From NCBI GenBank assembly GCA_947377425.1, contig CANCFZ010000051.1, forward strand, positions 1 through 12,468: 12,468 nt of DNA. Direction: 5' to 3'. Positions 1 through 5,100 of this stretch are shown in pieces. Under the pieces are notes generated by a model. It had not been told where the DNA came from. It ran no database searches and saw nothing but the letters and a program-made list of their open reading frames with translations. Source of the stretch: Flavobacteriaceae bacterium. GTDB taxonomy: Bacteria > Bacteroidota > Bacteroidia > Flavobacteriales > Flavobacteriaceae. Made by a program: the position numbers and the translations under genes. Every line of letters begins with the position of its first letter. The first letter of the stretch is position 1.

Positions 1-64
1 TACGAAATCGATATAATACTGAAATATTATTATGCACGCATATAAAAAATAGAAATATATTTTA

Positions 65-72
65 TACTTTTA
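65..72 (+). promoter_or_regulatory. possible -7 box upstream of etfB
   Basis: The octamer TACTTTTA matches the Bacteroidota -7 consensus TAnnTTTG except at the last base and lies 31 bases before the etfB ATG. No clear TTG element is seen at the usual upstream distance. The surrounding DNA is extremely A+T-rich, so a chance match is quite possible. Confidence 0.3.
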
Positions 73-103
73 CACACAGAAAAAACTTTTTAAAAAATAT
101 ATA

Positions 104-850
104 ATGAAAATATTAGTTTGCATCAGCCATGTGCCTGATACTACTTCAAAAATCAACTTCGTGAATGGCGATTCTGAATTCGACACTAATGGAGTTCAGT
201 ATGTCATCAATCCGAATGACGAATACGGTTTAACGCGTGCAATTTGGTTTCAAGAACAACAAGGAGCAACCGTAACTATTGTAAATGTTGGCGGAGTTGA
301 TACTGAACCAACTTTAAGAAAAGCTTTAGCGATTGGCGCAAATGATGCCATTCGTATAAATGCTACTCCAACTGACGGATTTTTTGTTGCAAAACAATTG
401 GAAGAAGTGGTTAAATCTGGAGATTACGATATCGTAATTTGTGGGAAAGAATCTTTAGATTACAATGGTGGAATGGTTCCAGGTATGTTAGCTGGTTTAT
501 TAGGATACAATTTTGTGAATTCCTGTACCGAACTTACTGTTAACGGAACTTCTGCAAAAGCAGCAAGAGAAATTGATGGTGGAAAAGAAATCATATTAGC
601 TTCACTTCCATTAGTAATTGGTGGTCAAAAAGGTTTAGTCGAAGAAAAAGATTTGCGTATTCCAAACATGAGAGGAATAATGACAGCAAGAACTAAAGTA
701 TTAACTGTTTTAGAACCAGTTGCTGCTAACAACAATACTAAAGCGGTAAAATTTGAAAAACCAGTTTTAAAATCGGCAGTAAAATTATTTTCTGCAGATG
801 ATTTGGACGGATTGATAAACGCATTACACAACGAAGCTAAGGTTATCTAG
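104..850 (+). CDS. etfB: electron transfer flavoprotein subunit beta
   Basis: Small subunit of the heterodimeric electron transfer flavoprotein, which takes electrons from acyl-CoA and similar dehydrogenases and passes them towards the quinone pool through ETF-quinone oxidoreductase. The 248-residue length is normal for EtfB. The N-terminus (MKILVCISHVPDT) is the usual first strand of the adenine-nucleotide alpha-hydrolase-like fold. The EtfB signature near residues 184-195 (LRIPNMRGIMTAR) is clear. The segment around residues 117-130 (SLDYNGGMVPGML) occupies the place of the canonical D-x-x-x-NQTGQML nucleotide-binding loop but differs from it. The ATG at 104 follows an A-rich stretch; no Shine-Dalgarno is seen. 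etfA follows after 84 bases on the same strand, so the two probably form an operon. The family assignment is firm; the electron donors cannot be read from the sequence. Confidence 0.95.
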   Translation: MKILVCISHVPDTTSKINFVNGDSEFDTNGVQYVINPNDEYGLTRAIWFQEQQGATVTIVNVGGVDTEPTLRKALAIGANDAIRINATPTDGFFVAKQLEEVVKSGDYDIVICGKESLDYNGGMVPGMLAGLLGYNFVNSCTELTVNGTSAKAAREIDGGKEIILASLPLVIGGQKGLVEEKDLRIPNMRGIMTARTKVLTVLEPVAANNNTKAVKFEKPVLKSAVKLFSADDLDGLINALHNEAKVI

Positions 851-929
851 TGCTCAGCAATCAGTTTTTAGTGTTCAGTTATTGAATTCAACACATGGAC
901 TTTTAAACTATTTTAAACTTTTAAACTAA
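851..929 (+). repeat. composite degenerate tandem repeat between etfB and etfA
   Basis: The gap has two parts. Positions 851-885 read as five 7-base units, four of which end in CAG or TAG (pattern nnntCAG). Positions 900-929 are a run of units of about 8 to 10 bases of the type CTTTTAAA. The array ends about five bases before the etfA ATG. The same two-part arrangement recurs at 2699-2771 in front of thyA, with most bases identical in the heptamer part. The function is unknown; no coding potential or terminator hairpin is visible. Confidence 0.8.
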
Positions 930-934
930 AAAAA

Positions 935-1903
935 ATGTCATTATTAATATACGCAGAATCAGCAGACGGAAAATTCAAAAAAGTAGCTTTCGAATTAGCG
1001 TCTTATGCAAAAAAAGTAGCCGAATCTCTTGGCACAACTGTTACAGCAGTAACTGTTAACGCAGGAAATGTTTCCGAATTATCTAAATATGGTGTAGATA
1101 AAGTTTTAAAAGTAACTAATGATAAATTAGCTGATTTTAATGCCAAAGCTTATGCCGATGTAGTTAAACAAGCGGCTCAAAAAGAAGGTTCTAAAGTAAT
1201 TGTACTTTCTTCTACAACCGACAGTTTATATCTTGCGCCTCTTGTGGCTGTAGGATTGGAAGCTGGATTTGCATCAAATGTTGTTGGATTACCACTTTCA
1301 ACTTCACCATTTCAAGTAAAAAGAAATGCTTTCTCAAATAAAGCCTTCAATATCACAGAAATTTCAACAGATGTTAAAGTGTTATCAATTGGTAAAAACT
1401 CTTTTGGATTGGTTGAAAATGCTTCATCTGCAACAGAAGAAGATTTTACACCAAGTTTAAACGATGTAGATTTCAATGTAAAAGTAGAATCAGTAGAAAA
1501 AACAACAGGAAAAGTAACTATAGCCGATGCAGATATTGTGGTTTCTGGTGGTCGTGGAATGAAAGGACCAGAAAATTGGGGAATGTTGGAAGAATTAGCA
1601 TCAGTTCTTGGAGCTGCAACTGCTTGTTCTAAGCCTGTTTCAGACATTGGATGGCGCCCTCACAGTGAACACGTTGGTCAAACAGGAAAACCAGTTGCTG
1701 CCAATTTATACATTGCAGTAGGGATTTCTGGAGCAATTCAACACATTGCCGGAATCAACTCGTCAAAAGTAAAATTAGTAATCAATACAGACCCTGAAGC
1801 TCCTTTCTTTAAGGTGGCAGACTATGGAATTGTTGGAGATGCTTTAGATATCGTTCCGAGATTAACACAAAAACTTAAAGAATTTAAAGCTCAAAATTCT
1901 TAA
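935..1903 (+). CDS. etfA: electron transfer flavoprotein subunit alpha
   Basis: Large, FAD-binding subunit of ETF, partner of the EtfB encoded just upstream. At 322 residues it has the usual length. The N-terminal ETF alpha/beta domain covers roughly residues 1-185. The C-terminal FAD domain (about 195-318) carries GGRGMK at 205-210, the motif HVGQTGKPV at 246-254, LYIAVGISGAIQH at 258-270, and the closing segment APFFKVADYGIVGD at 289-302. At residue 233 the motif reads CSKPVSD where most ETFs have SRxxVD, so the Arg that normally approaches the flavin is a Lys. The ATG at 935 follows a poly-A run that directly abuts the upstream tandem repeat. A strong hairpin terminator follows the stop codon, closing an etfBA operon. 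The annotation is certain at the family level. Confidence 0.96.
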   Translation: MSLLIYAESADGKFKKVAFELASYAKKVAESLGTTVTAVTVNAGNVSELSKYGVDKVLKVTNDKLADFNAKAYADVVKQAAQKEGSKVIVLSSTTDSLYLAPLVAVGLEAGFASNVVGLPLSTSPFQVKRNAFSNKAFNITEISTDVKVLSIGKNSFGLVENASSATEEDFTPSLNDVDFNVKVESVEKTTGKVTIADADIVVSGGRGMKGPENWGMLEELASVLGAATACSKPVSDIGWRPHSEHVGQTGKPVAANLYIAVGISGAIQHIAGINSSKVKLVINTDPEAPFFKVADYGIVGDALDIVPRLTQKLKEFKAQNS

Positions 1904-1924
1904 AAATAAAACTAACTCAAGCAG

Positions 1925-1966
1925 AATAAGCCATCAGAATTAATTTTAGGATGGCTTATTTTTTTG
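1925..1966 (+). terminator. rho-independent terminator of etfBA
   Basis: A perfect 11-base-pair stem (AATAAGCCATC at 1925-1935 pairing with GATGGCTTATT at 1950-1960) has a 14-base loop and runs into an uninterrupted T tract to 1965. It sits 22 bases after the etfA stop codon and is the clearest terminator in the window. Confidence 0.9.
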
Positions 1967-1982
1967 TTTTAAAAAGAGAAAC

Positions 1983-2012
1983 TTTTTTGTTACTTTGCAC
2001 AAGATATATTTG
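1983..2012 (+). promoter_or_regulatory. probable promoter of the bifunctional nuclease gene
   Basis: TATATTTG at 2005-2012 is a full match to the Bacteroidota -7 element TAnnTTTG, with a TTTG at 1986-1989 only 15 bases upstream, which is rather close. A second reading uses TACTTTG at 1991-1997, one base shorter than consensus, with TTG at 1964-1966. Either would start transcription after the etfA terminator and upstream of the ATG at 2064. Confidence 0.5.
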
Positions 2013-2024
2013 AAACAAAATTAA

Positions 2025-2048
2025 CTTTGTGCCTTTGTGCCTTTGTGG
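2025..2048 (+). repeat. three tandem 8-base units CTTTGTGC/G
   Basis: Three consecutive copies of CTTTGTGC (2025-2032, 2033-2040) and CTTTGTGG (2041-2048) lie in the leader of the bifunctional nuclease gene, 16 bases before its ATG. A GTG inside the array opens an in-frame nine-codon extension of the coding sequence, which is almost certainly not translated. Confidence 0.85.
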
Positions 2049-2063
2049 CAAAAATCAATTAAA

Positions 2064-2693
2064 ATGAGTTTAGTAAAACTAACAATAAAAGGAATATCCT
2101 ACAGTCAAACACAAAATGGCGCCTACGCTCTAATTTTGAATGAAGTGGATGGCGATAGAAAATTACCTATAGTAATTGGCGCTTTTGAAGCCCAATCAAT
2201 TGCTATTGCTTTAGAAAAAGAAATAAAACCACCACGTCCATTAACTCATGATTTGTTCAAAAGTTTTGCTGACCGATTTGACATTGTTGTAAAACAAGTT
2301 ATCATTCACAAACTCGTTGATGGTGTTTTCTACTCTAGTATTATCTGTGAAAGAGACAAAATTGAAGAAATTATTGACGCTAGAACATCTGATGCTATTG
2401 CTTTAGCATTACGTTTTTCTGCACCAATTTTTACTTATAAAAATATCCTTGACAAAGCTGGAATTTATTTAAATGCAAATCCTGCTGAATTAGAAGGGCA
2501 AAATTCAGATGATGATGGAGTATTATCAACTCCTGAAACTTTTGGAATTGAGAATGAAAGTTCTAAATCAGAAAACGCATACAAGAAATTCAGTTTGTCA
2601 GAATTACACGAGTTACTTGAAACTGCTGTTCAAGATGAAGACTACGAAAAAGCAGCAAGAATTCGGGATGAAATTTCTAAACGAGAATCTTAA
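2064..2693 (+). CDS. bifunctional nuclease family protein with C-terminal UVR motif
   Basis: A 209-residue cytosolic protein. Residues about 1-130 match the bifunctional nuclease (BFN, DUF151) domain, with the conserved LPIVIGAFEA (34-43), RPLTHDL (58-64) and DARTSDAIALALR (105-117) segments. An acidic, low-complexity linker (145-172) leads to a UvrB/UvrC-type helical motif at 177-206 (LHELLETAVQ, EDYEKAARIRDEI), a protein-contact motif in UvrB and UvrC. Nuclease activity on DNA and RNA is described for plant BFN proteins; the role of bacterial homologues is less settled. I chose the ATG at 2064 because family members begin MSLVKLTIKG; an in-frame GTG at 2037 would translate a tandem repeat. 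It follows the etfA terminator and so probably has its own promoter. thyA follows 88 bases downstream on the same strand. Confidence 0.9.
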   Translation: MSLVKLTIKGISYSQTQNGAYALILNEVDGDRKLPIVIGAFEAQSIAIALEKEIKPPRPLTHDLFKSFADRFDIVVKQVIIHKLVDGVFYSSIICERDKIEEIIDARTSDAIALALRFSAPIFTYKNILDKAGIYLNANPAELEGQNSDDDGVLSTPETFGIENESSKSENAYKKFSLSELHELLETAVQDEDYEKAARIRDEISKRES

Positions 2694-2698
2694 ACTTG

Positions 2699-2771
2699 TG
2701 TTCAGTAATCAGTTTTTAGTATTCAGTAATATTGACAACTTTTAAACTCTTAAATATTTAAACTTTTAAAC
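2699..2771 (+). repeat. composite degenerate tandem repeat before thyA
   Basis: Second copy of the two-part cassette seen at 851-929. Positions 2699-2733 are five 7-base units (pattern TnnTCAG, with TTTTTAG as the third unit in both copies). Positions 2738-2771 are 8-base units of the type CTTTTAAA. The array ends about ten bases before the thyA GTG codon. It fills the whole gap after the nuclease gene, and no promoter or terminator can be recognised inside it. Confidence 0.8.
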
Positions 2772-2781
2772 CTTTTTCAAA

Positions 2782-3606
2782 GTGAAACAATACCACGATT
2801 TAGTAAAACACGTTTTAGAAAACGGAACTCAAAAAGGAGACAGAACTGGAACTGGAACTAAAAGTGTTTTTGGTTACCAAATGCGTTTTGATTTAAATGA
2901 TGGTTTTCCAATGGTTACTACTAAAAAGTTGCATTTAAAATCTATTGTTTATGAGTTGCTTTGGTTTTTAAAAGGAGCTACTAATATAGGTTATTTAAAA
3001 GAAAATGGCGTAAATATTTGGAATGAATGGGCAGATGAAAATGGTGATTTAGGACCTGTTTATGGACACCAATGGCGCAATTGGAACAGCGAAGAAATTG
3101 ATCAAATCACCGAATTAATTGATACTTTAAAAACCAATCCAAACAGTAGACGAATGTTAGTTTCTGCTTGGAATCCATCGGTTTTACCTGATACATCTAA
3201 ATCATTTGCAGAAAACATAGAAAACGGAAAAGTAGCGTTACCACCGTGTCACGCATTCTTTCAGTTTTATGTTTCAGAAGGAAAATTATCGTGTCAATTA
3301 TACCAACGAAGTGCCGATATTTTTCTTGGCGTTCCATTTAATATTGCTTCTTATGCTTTATTTACAATGATGATTGCACAAGTTTGCGATTTGCAAGTGG
3401 GAGAATTCATTCATACATTTGGCGATGCACATATTTATAACAATCATTTTGAACAAGTAGAATTACAATTATCTCGCGAACCAAAAGCATTGCCTAAAAT
3501 GACTTTGAATTCAAATATCAAAAACATTTTTGATTTTACTTTTGAAGATTTTACATTAGAAGGTTACGACCCACATCCTCATATTAAAGGAATGGTGGCG
3601 GTTTAA
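2782..3606 (+). CDS. thyA: thymidylate synthase
   Basis: Methylates dUMP to dTMP using 5,10-methylene-tetrahydrofolate and releases dihydrofolate; acts as a cytosolic dimer. The key residues of the E. coli enzyme are present: Arg21, Glu58, Trp80, Tyr94, the paired Arg123-Arg124 given across the dimer, nucleophile Cys156 in ALPPCHAFFQFYV, Arg176 and Asp179 in QRSAD, Asn187, His217 and Tyr219. The protein has 274 residues against 264 in E. coli; a 13-residue insertion before the catalytic Cys (about 134-152) accounts for the extra length. The start is GTG at 2782: MKQYHDLVKH is the conserved family N-terminus and no in-frame ATG lies nearby. The dihydrofolate it makes is recycled by the DHFR encoded about 900 bases downstream. 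A bidirectional terminator follows. Confidence 0.98.
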   Translation: MKQYHDLVKHVLENGTQKGDRTGTGTKSVFGYQMRFDLNDGFPMVTTKKLHLKSIVYELLWFLKGATNIGYLKENGVNIWNEWADENGDLGPVYGHQWRNWNSEEIDQITELIDTLKTNPNSRRMLVSAWNPSVLPDTSKSFAENIENGKVALPPCHAFFQFYVSEGKLSCQLYQRSADIFLGVPFNIASYALFTMMIAQVCDLQVGEFIHTFGDAHIYNNHFEQVELQLSREPKALPKMTLNSNIKNIFDFTFEDFTLEGYDPHPHIKGMVAV

Positions 3607-3648
3607 TAAAAAAATCCGTTCAACAAAAATTGCCAAACGGATTTTCAA
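3607..3648. terminator. bidirectional terminator between thyA and the glycogen-binding-domain gene
   Basis: A perfect 10-base-pair stem (AAAATCCGTT at 3611-3620 and AACGGATTTT at 3636-3645) with a 15-base loop. The A-rich left flank and T-rich right arm give a U-rich tail in both directions, which suits its place between two convergent genes. Confidence 0.8.
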
Positions 3649-3665
3649 ACAAACAAACTAAAACT

Positions 3666-3962
3666 TTATACTTCTAAAACGCTATTTTCAGCATTTGCAA
3701 ATTCATTCCAACGATAGCTATCAGCTTCGGGTTCGTTAACATAATTTCCATCAACGATGTATTTGAATTCAAACGAATTGTCTTTTGGTAAATCAAATGC
3801 AGCTTTGAAAGTTCCATTTTTTAATTTTGATAATTCTCCTTCTGAAGGATTCCAATTATTGAAATCACCTACTACAGCAGCGGTATTTGCTTCTTTAGCT
3901 TCGAAAGAAAAAGTAACTTTGCAAACAGGCTTTGTTTTTATAAATTGTTTTTTAATTGACAT
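3666..3962 (-). CDS. small isoamylase early-set (CBM48/AMPK-beta-like) domain protein
   Basis: A 98-residue soluble protein made almost entirely of one E-set/CBM48-type glycogen-binding fold, as found in branching enzymes, isoamylases and the AMPK beta subunit. Diagnostic segments are AAVVGDFNNWNPSEG (28-42), the strand FEFKYIVDGNYVNEPEAD (64-81) and the closing strand ENSVLEV. There is no signal peptide and no catalytic domain, so it can bind alpha-glucan or serve as a scaffold but is not an enzyme. The start ATG at 3962 is preceded by an A+T-rich leader and a TACTTTG box. It is transcribed towards thyA and away from the 2TM gene; neither neighbour points to glucan metabolism. Family call is good; biological role unknown. 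Confidence 0.88.
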   Translation of the reverse strand: MSIKKQFIKTKPVCKVTFSFEAKEANTAAVVGDFNNWNPSEGELSKLKNGTFKAAFDLPKDNSFEFKYIVDGNYVNEPEADSYRWNEFANAENSVLEV

Positions 3963-3989
3963 AACTGATTCATTTATAGATTAATGAAG

Positions 3990-3997
3990 CAAAGTAA
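3990..3997 (-). promoter_or_regulatory. possible -7 box of the glycogen-binding-domain gene
   Basis: On the minus strand this reads TTACTTTG (TACTTTG with one base fewer than TAnnTTTG), 27 bases before the ATG at 3962. The same TTACTTTGC string occurs at 1990-1998 in front of the nuclease gene. No clear TTG is found at the expected distance, so support is moderate. The box touches one arm of an imperfect dyad (3997-4003 and 4021-4027). Confidence 0.4.
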
Positions 3998-4111
3998 GGC
4001 AATAAAAGCACACCGTTAACATTGCCTATGCAGAATTATTGTTTTATCAGATAGGAGTATGAAAAAACTTTATATTCTTAATTTATAAGCTGTTAATTTA
4101 AAATAAGAAAA

Positions 4112-4129
4112 TAAGAAAACGTTTTCTTA
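4112..4129. promoter_or_regulatory. perfect 18-base palindrome, candidate operator
   Basis: TAAGAAAACGTTTTCTTA is a perfect inverted repeat without a loop, centred on CG. It lies in the 238-base divergent region between the glycogen-binding-domain gene and the 2TM-domain gene, 71 bases before the latter's ATG. A loopless palindrome with a central CG and A/T flanks resembles operators of LacI-type regulators. No T tract follows, so it is not a normal terminator. The rest of 3963-4200 holds weak promoter boxes and no credible gene. Confidence 0.45.
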
Positions 4130-4174
4130 ATAAATTATATCCAATTGCAATTATCCTATTTTCAAAATAAGTTG

Positions 4175-4182
4175 TATCTTTA
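4175..4182 (+). promoter_or_regulatory. possible -7 box of the 2TM-folA operon
   Basis: TATCTTTA matches TAnnTTTG except for the final base, 18 bases before the ATG at 4201, a spacing like that of the TamL gene's box. A TTG lies at 4145-4147, 27 bases upstream, slightly farther than usual. Confidence 0.4.
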
Positions 4183-4200
4183 AATTCAAATTTTCGACTT

Positions 4201-4533
4201 ATGGACGCCAATCAACACGAAATGTATGAATATGCACGAAAAAGAATTAAACAAAAAAAAGGATTGTATTTTCATTTTGTTTTATTCTTTTTAGGCAGTA
4301 TTTTTATTTTTATAATCAACAAATGGTTGAAAGTTGAAGAATCAATTAATTGGTATATTTGGGTAATAACTATTTGGTTATTCTTCTTTATTTTGCACTT
4401 TATAAAAGTGTTTATTACCGATAGTTTTATGAATAAAAATTGGGAACGCGAACAAATAAATCGCTTAATGACTATGCAAGAAAAGAAAATGGAACAACTT
4501 ACTAATGAAGTTGAAAATAAAAAACCTATTTAA
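4201..4533 (+). CDS. 2TM domain-containing membrane protein
   Basis: A 110-residue protein with two membrane segments: about 22-40 (LYFHFVLFFLGSIFIFIIN) and 51-72 (WYIWVITIWLFFFILHFIKV). They are separated by a short loop and flanked by basic residues (ARKRIKQKK before the first). The tail from residue 78 is charged and probably a short helix or coiled coil (EREQINRLM, QEKKMEQL). This matches the 2TM domain family, common in Bacteroidota and also found fused to histidine kinases; its biochemical role is not known. The stop codon shares one base with the folA ATG (TAATG), so translation of the two is probably coupled. That is the best clue to its expression, but nothing shows a role in folate metabolism. 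Confidence 0.85.
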   Translation: MDANQHEMYEYARKRIKQKKGLYFHFVLFFLGSIFIFIINKWLKVEESINWYIWVITIWLFFFILHFIKVFITDSFMNKNWEREQINRLMTMQEKKMEQLTNEVENKKPI

Positions 4534-5015
4534 TGATTACTCTTATTGCGGCTGCGGCCGAAAACAACGCACTTGGAAAAGACAACCAATTGGTTTGGCA
4601 TTTACCTGATGATTTTAAAAGATTCAAGCAAATCACCTCTGGACATTACATAATTATGGGAAGAAAGACTTTTGAAAGTTTTCCGAAACCGCTACCTAAT
4701 CGCACTCATGTAATTATTACTCGTCAAAAAGACTATGAAGTTGAAGGTTGCATTGTCGTAAATTCTATAGAAAAAGCCATTGAAAGTTGTCCGAAAAACG
4801 AAGATGTTTTTATAATTGGTGGAGCAGAAATCTATAATCAATCTATATATTTTGCTGATAAAATTGAACTTACGAGGGTTCATTCCGGTTTTGAAGCCGA
4901 CGCCTATTTTCCAGAAATAAATTTTAATCATTGGAAACTTATTTTTGAAGAAAAACATCTGCAAGACGAAAAACATAATTTTGATTATACCTTTCAAACT
5001 TTTGTAAAAGTTTAA
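4533..5015 (+). CDS. folA: dihydrofolate reductase
   Basis: Reduces dihydrofolate to tetrahydrofolate with NADPH, recycling the product of thymidylate synthase. The 160-residue length and numbering follow the E. coli enzyme closely: Trp22 and the catalytic acid Asp27 in WHLPDDFKRFK, the NADPH-binding MGRKTFES (42-49), the paired glycines 96-97 in FIIGGAEIY, and Thr114 with the following HSGFEADAYFP strand. The ATG overlaps the stop codon of the upstream 2TM gene by one base, implying co-transcription and probably translational coupling. thyA lies upstream but is cut off by a terminator and a minus-strand gene, so the two functionally linked genes are near each other but not in one transcript. 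No terminator is evident after the stop. Confidence 0.97.
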   Translation: MITLIAAAAENNALGKDNQLVWHLPDDFKRFKQITSGHYIIMGRKTFESFPKPLPNRTHVIITRQKDYEVEGCIVVNSIEKAIESCPKNEDVFIIGGAEIYNQSIYFADKIELTRVHSGFEADAYFPEINFNHWKLIFEEKHLQDEKHNFDYTFQTFVKV

Positions 5016-5016
5016 G

Positions 5017-5056
5017 ATTTGTTTATTAGAATTCGGATTTGTTTATTGGGATTTCA
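5017..5056 (+). repeat. imperfect 20-base tandem duplication upstream of ubiE
   Basis: Two adjacent 20-base units, 5017-5036 and 5037-5056, both begin GATTTGTTTATT and then diverge in the last eight bases. The second copy contains the TTG (5046-5048) that is the probable -33 element of the ubiE promoter; in the first copy the same place reads TTA. Confidence 0.7.
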
Positions 5057-5078
5057 AATTTTATTATTTGTACTTTTG
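5046..5078 (+). promoter_or_regulatory. promoter of ubiE-porT
   Basis: TTG at 5046-5048, a 22-base spacer and a perfect TACTTTTG at 5071-5078 match the Bacteroidota sigma-A promoter (TTG, 17-23 bases, TAnnTTTG). The ATG of ubiE follows 22 bases after the box, giving a short leader. This is the best promoter in the window. Confidence 0.7.
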
Positions 5079-5100
5079 CAACTTGAAAAAATGCTGAAAA

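Noticed and set aside
1312..1647. Minus-strand open frame of 111 codons inside etfA
   Set aside because: It is fully contained in the antisense of a well-conserved etfA; its translation mirrors etfA codons and shows no motif.
2509..2745. Plus-strand open frame overlapping the end of the nuclease gene
   Set aside because: It lies in another frame of the BFN-UVR gene and its tail is translated from the tandem repeat; the protein shows no domain features.
2694..2781. A possible loss of a gene between the nuclease and thyA, since I recall a nucleoside transporter there in some relatives
   Set aside because: This rests on memory of gene order only; the gap holds just the repeat cassette and no gene remnant, so the sequence itself gives no support.
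3757..3984. Plus-strand open frame opposite the glycogen-binding-domain gene
   Set aside because: The minus-strand frame has a clear CBM48-type domain; the plus-strand product has none.
4059..4088. Nine-codon open frame (MKKLYILNL) with AGGAG one base before the ATG, possibly a leader peptide
   Set aside because: The spacing between AGGAG and ATG is too short, these bacteria rarely use Shine-Dalgarno sites, and there is no attenuator hairpin or repeated codon type after it. It looks like chance in A+T-rich DNA.
4692..4997. Minus-strand open frame inside folA and similar antisense frames inside etfB, ubiE and the TamL-like gene
   Set aside because: All lie opposite well-identified genes and have no recognisable sequence of their own.
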